Assembly (NCBI GenBank): GCA_044869955.1
Contig: JBIOYC010000185.1
Coordinates: 1-19,073, forward strand
DNA: 19,073 nt
Source of the DNA: CALMKX01 sp044869955
Lineage (GTDB): Bacteria > Acidobacteriota > Thermoanaerobaculia > Multivoradales > SZUA-115
Direction: 5' to 3'
The notes beneath the pieces were generated by a model, which had not been told where the DNA came from, did not search any database, and was given only the letters and a program-made list of their open reading frames with translations. Positions 17,954 to 19,073 of the stretch are shown here, one piece after another. Every line of letters begins with the position of its first letter. Position 1 is the first letter of the stretch. The translations under genes were made by a program, and so were the position numbers.

Positions 17954-19073
17954 TCAGTCTTTCGAGTGCAACGCGATGTTCAGCTTCAGCAGCACCTTGT
18001 CGAGGGCGCGGGGGTCGTCGATGTCGACCTCGAGCCCGCGCACGGCGTCGACCACGGTGTGGCTCTCGTCCTCGACCAGCAAGGTGAGGGAGAACCGGCG
18101 CGCGCGCTCGAAGTCGGACCGCTTCAGGGTCAGGTGGATGTCGCGGAAGAGCTGGTCGGAGCCATTGCGCGACTCGGGTGGGAGAGTGGGAGCCGGGCGG
18201 GAGGGCGTGGTCGAGCCGCGCATGGCTTCGCGGCGGATCTTCTCGAGCTCACCGATGGCATCGACCGCGCGCGCCTTCCTGGCCGGCGGTGGCGGCGCGG
18301 GTGCGGCCTTGGCGGCGACCGGCTCGGCGGGCCGTGGCGCGGGTGCGGGGGGCGGGGCGGCTGCTGCGGGAGGGAAGGGCTCCACGATCTCGGCCGCGGC
18401 TTCGGCTTTCGCCGGAGCCGGGCGGGGGGGCGGGGCCTTGGGCTTGGCGGGGGTGTCGGCCACCACCATCGGGCGCTCGCCCGCGGTCGGGCCCCCCTTC
18501 TGAAGCCGCTGGCGAAGCGAGACCAGGGTGAGCTTGGAGACGCCCTTGAGCGTCTCGAACACGCCCTTGCCCTGGACCGCCGAGGCCTCGAACCAGGGCC
18601 AGCCGTCGCGGTTGAGGGAGCGATTGAGCTCTTCGACCGACAGGATGTCGGCCAGGTCTCGCTTGTTGTACTGCAGGACCAGGGGGATCGTGTGCGACGT
18701 GAGGCCCATGTCGGCCAGGTTCTCCTCGAGATTGCGAAAGGAATCGAGGTTGGCCTGGAGCATCGGCCGCTGGGAATCGGCGACGAAGACGACGCCGTCG
18801 ACGCCCTTCAAGACCAGCTTGCGGGTCGTGTTGTAGAAGACCTGTCCGGGGACCGTGTAGAGCTGGAGCCGGGTTTCGAAACCCGCGATGTTGCCGACGT
18901 CGATCGGCAGCAGATCGAAGAAGAGGGTGCGGTCCGTCTCGGTCTCAAGCGAGACCATCTCGCCGCGTGACTCGTTGGTGGTGTGGTTGTAGATGCAGTG
19001 GAGGTTGGTCGTCTTGCCGCACAGGCCGGGACCGTAATAAACGATCTTCGCGGCCATCTGCATGCGACTGTAG
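17954..19073 (-). CDS. MglA-like Ras-family GTPase with C-terminal extension (5' end off window)
   Basis: At least 369 residues. The G domain (about 1-190, counted from the ATG at 19063) is clearly MglA: KIVYYGPGLCGKTTNL (P-loop), ETETDRTLFFDLLP, the MglA-specific LYTVPGQVFY (68-77) in place of the usual DxxG, GVDGVVFVADSQ, NKRD (133-136) and SA (161-162). MglA proteins act as polarity or motility switches. In-frame codons continue upstream of that ATG to the window edge as Y-S-R, matching the NYSxRE-type lead-in of MglA, so the true start is probably a few codons outside. Known MglA is about 195 residues; here a Pro/Ala-rich linker (about 200-265) joins a C-terminal region (about 266-369, with a compact last 65 residues) I do not recognise. 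No mglB is visible; it could lie upstream. Confidence 0.88.
   Translation of the reverse strand, partial: YSRMQMAAKIVYYGPGLCGKTTNLHCIYNHTTNESRGEMVSLETETDRTLFFDLLPIDVGNIAGFETRLQLYTVPGQVFYNTTRKLVLKGVDGVVFVADSQRPMLQANLDSFRNLEENLADMGLTSHTIPLVLQYNKRDLADILSVEELNRSLNRDGWPWFEASAVQGKGVFETLKGVSKLTLVSLRQRLQKGGPTAGERPMVVADTPAKPKAPPPRPAPAKAEAAAEIVEPFPPAAAAPPPAPAPRPAEPVAAKAAPAPPPPARKARAVDAIGELEKIRREAMRGSTTPSRPAPTLPPESRNGSDQLFRDIHLTLKRSDFERARRFSLTLLVEDESHTVVDAVRGLEVDIDDPRALDKVLLKLNIALHSKD

Overview
This is a very GC-rich, gene-dense bacterial window. It looks like ordinary chromosome from a Gram-negative (diderm) bacterium: it carries an Mla-type lipid transport set, a lipid A pathway hydrolase (LpxH type), an ArnT-like membrane glycosyltransferase and an MglA-type Ras-like GTPase. 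MglA-family GTPases, TPR-containing sigma-54 activators and long repeat-bearing MlaD proteins together suggest Acidobacteriota (perhaps Thermoanaerobaculia) or a Myxococcota-like deltaproteobacterial lineage. That placement is inference and no rRNA is present to settle it. I saw no phage, insertion sequence, CRISPR, tRNA or rRNA gene.

Layout. (1) Positions 36-2670, minus strand: mlaE-mlaF-mlaD, a compact operon with two ATGA overlaps. (2) Positions 2671-2735: a 65-bp divergent promoter region. Both directions show a -10-like hexamer 9 bases before the start codon and no Shine-Dalgarno. (3) Positions 2736-11398, plus strand: a long tight run of plsC-like acyltransferase, mrp/apbC ATPase, lpxH-like hydrolase, aroA, a 1002-residue TPR/sigma-54 activator, and the dipeptide-type ABC permeases dppB and dppC. 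From lpxH on, every junction is a 4-base stop/start overlap, so lpxH to dppC is probably one translationally coupled unit. (4) Positions 11399-12468, plus strand: a clear sigma-70 promoter followed by an unusual basic protein with two copies of a helix-turn-helix domain, AT-hook motifs and Lys/Ala-rich tails, followed by a perfect 13-bp hairpin. (5) Positions 12626-14116, plus strand: an ArnT-like glycosyltransferase. It meets the minus-strand operon tail to tail in a shared CTAG. (6) Positions 14113-19073, minus strand: an MglA-like GTPase with a C-terminal extension (5' end off the window), nrdR, lon and thiL, again nearly gapless.

How the genes fit together. The first part is about the envelope: phospholipid transport (Mla), phosphatidic acid synthesis (PlsC) and lipid A precursor hydrolysis (LpxH). 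Fe-S carrier (Mrp) and shikimate pathway (AroA) genes are embedded in it. The regulator and permease pair ride on the same transcript; no ATPase or binding-protein subunits of that transporter are in the window. The right-hand operon is housekeeping: control of ribonucleotide reductase, ATP-dependent proteolysis and thiamine phosphate activation, led by a small GTPase. The parts least explained by known families are the double-HTH/AT-hook protein, the N-terminal half of the sigma-54 activator and the C-terminal domain of the MglA-like protein. No gap between genes exceeds 160 bases.
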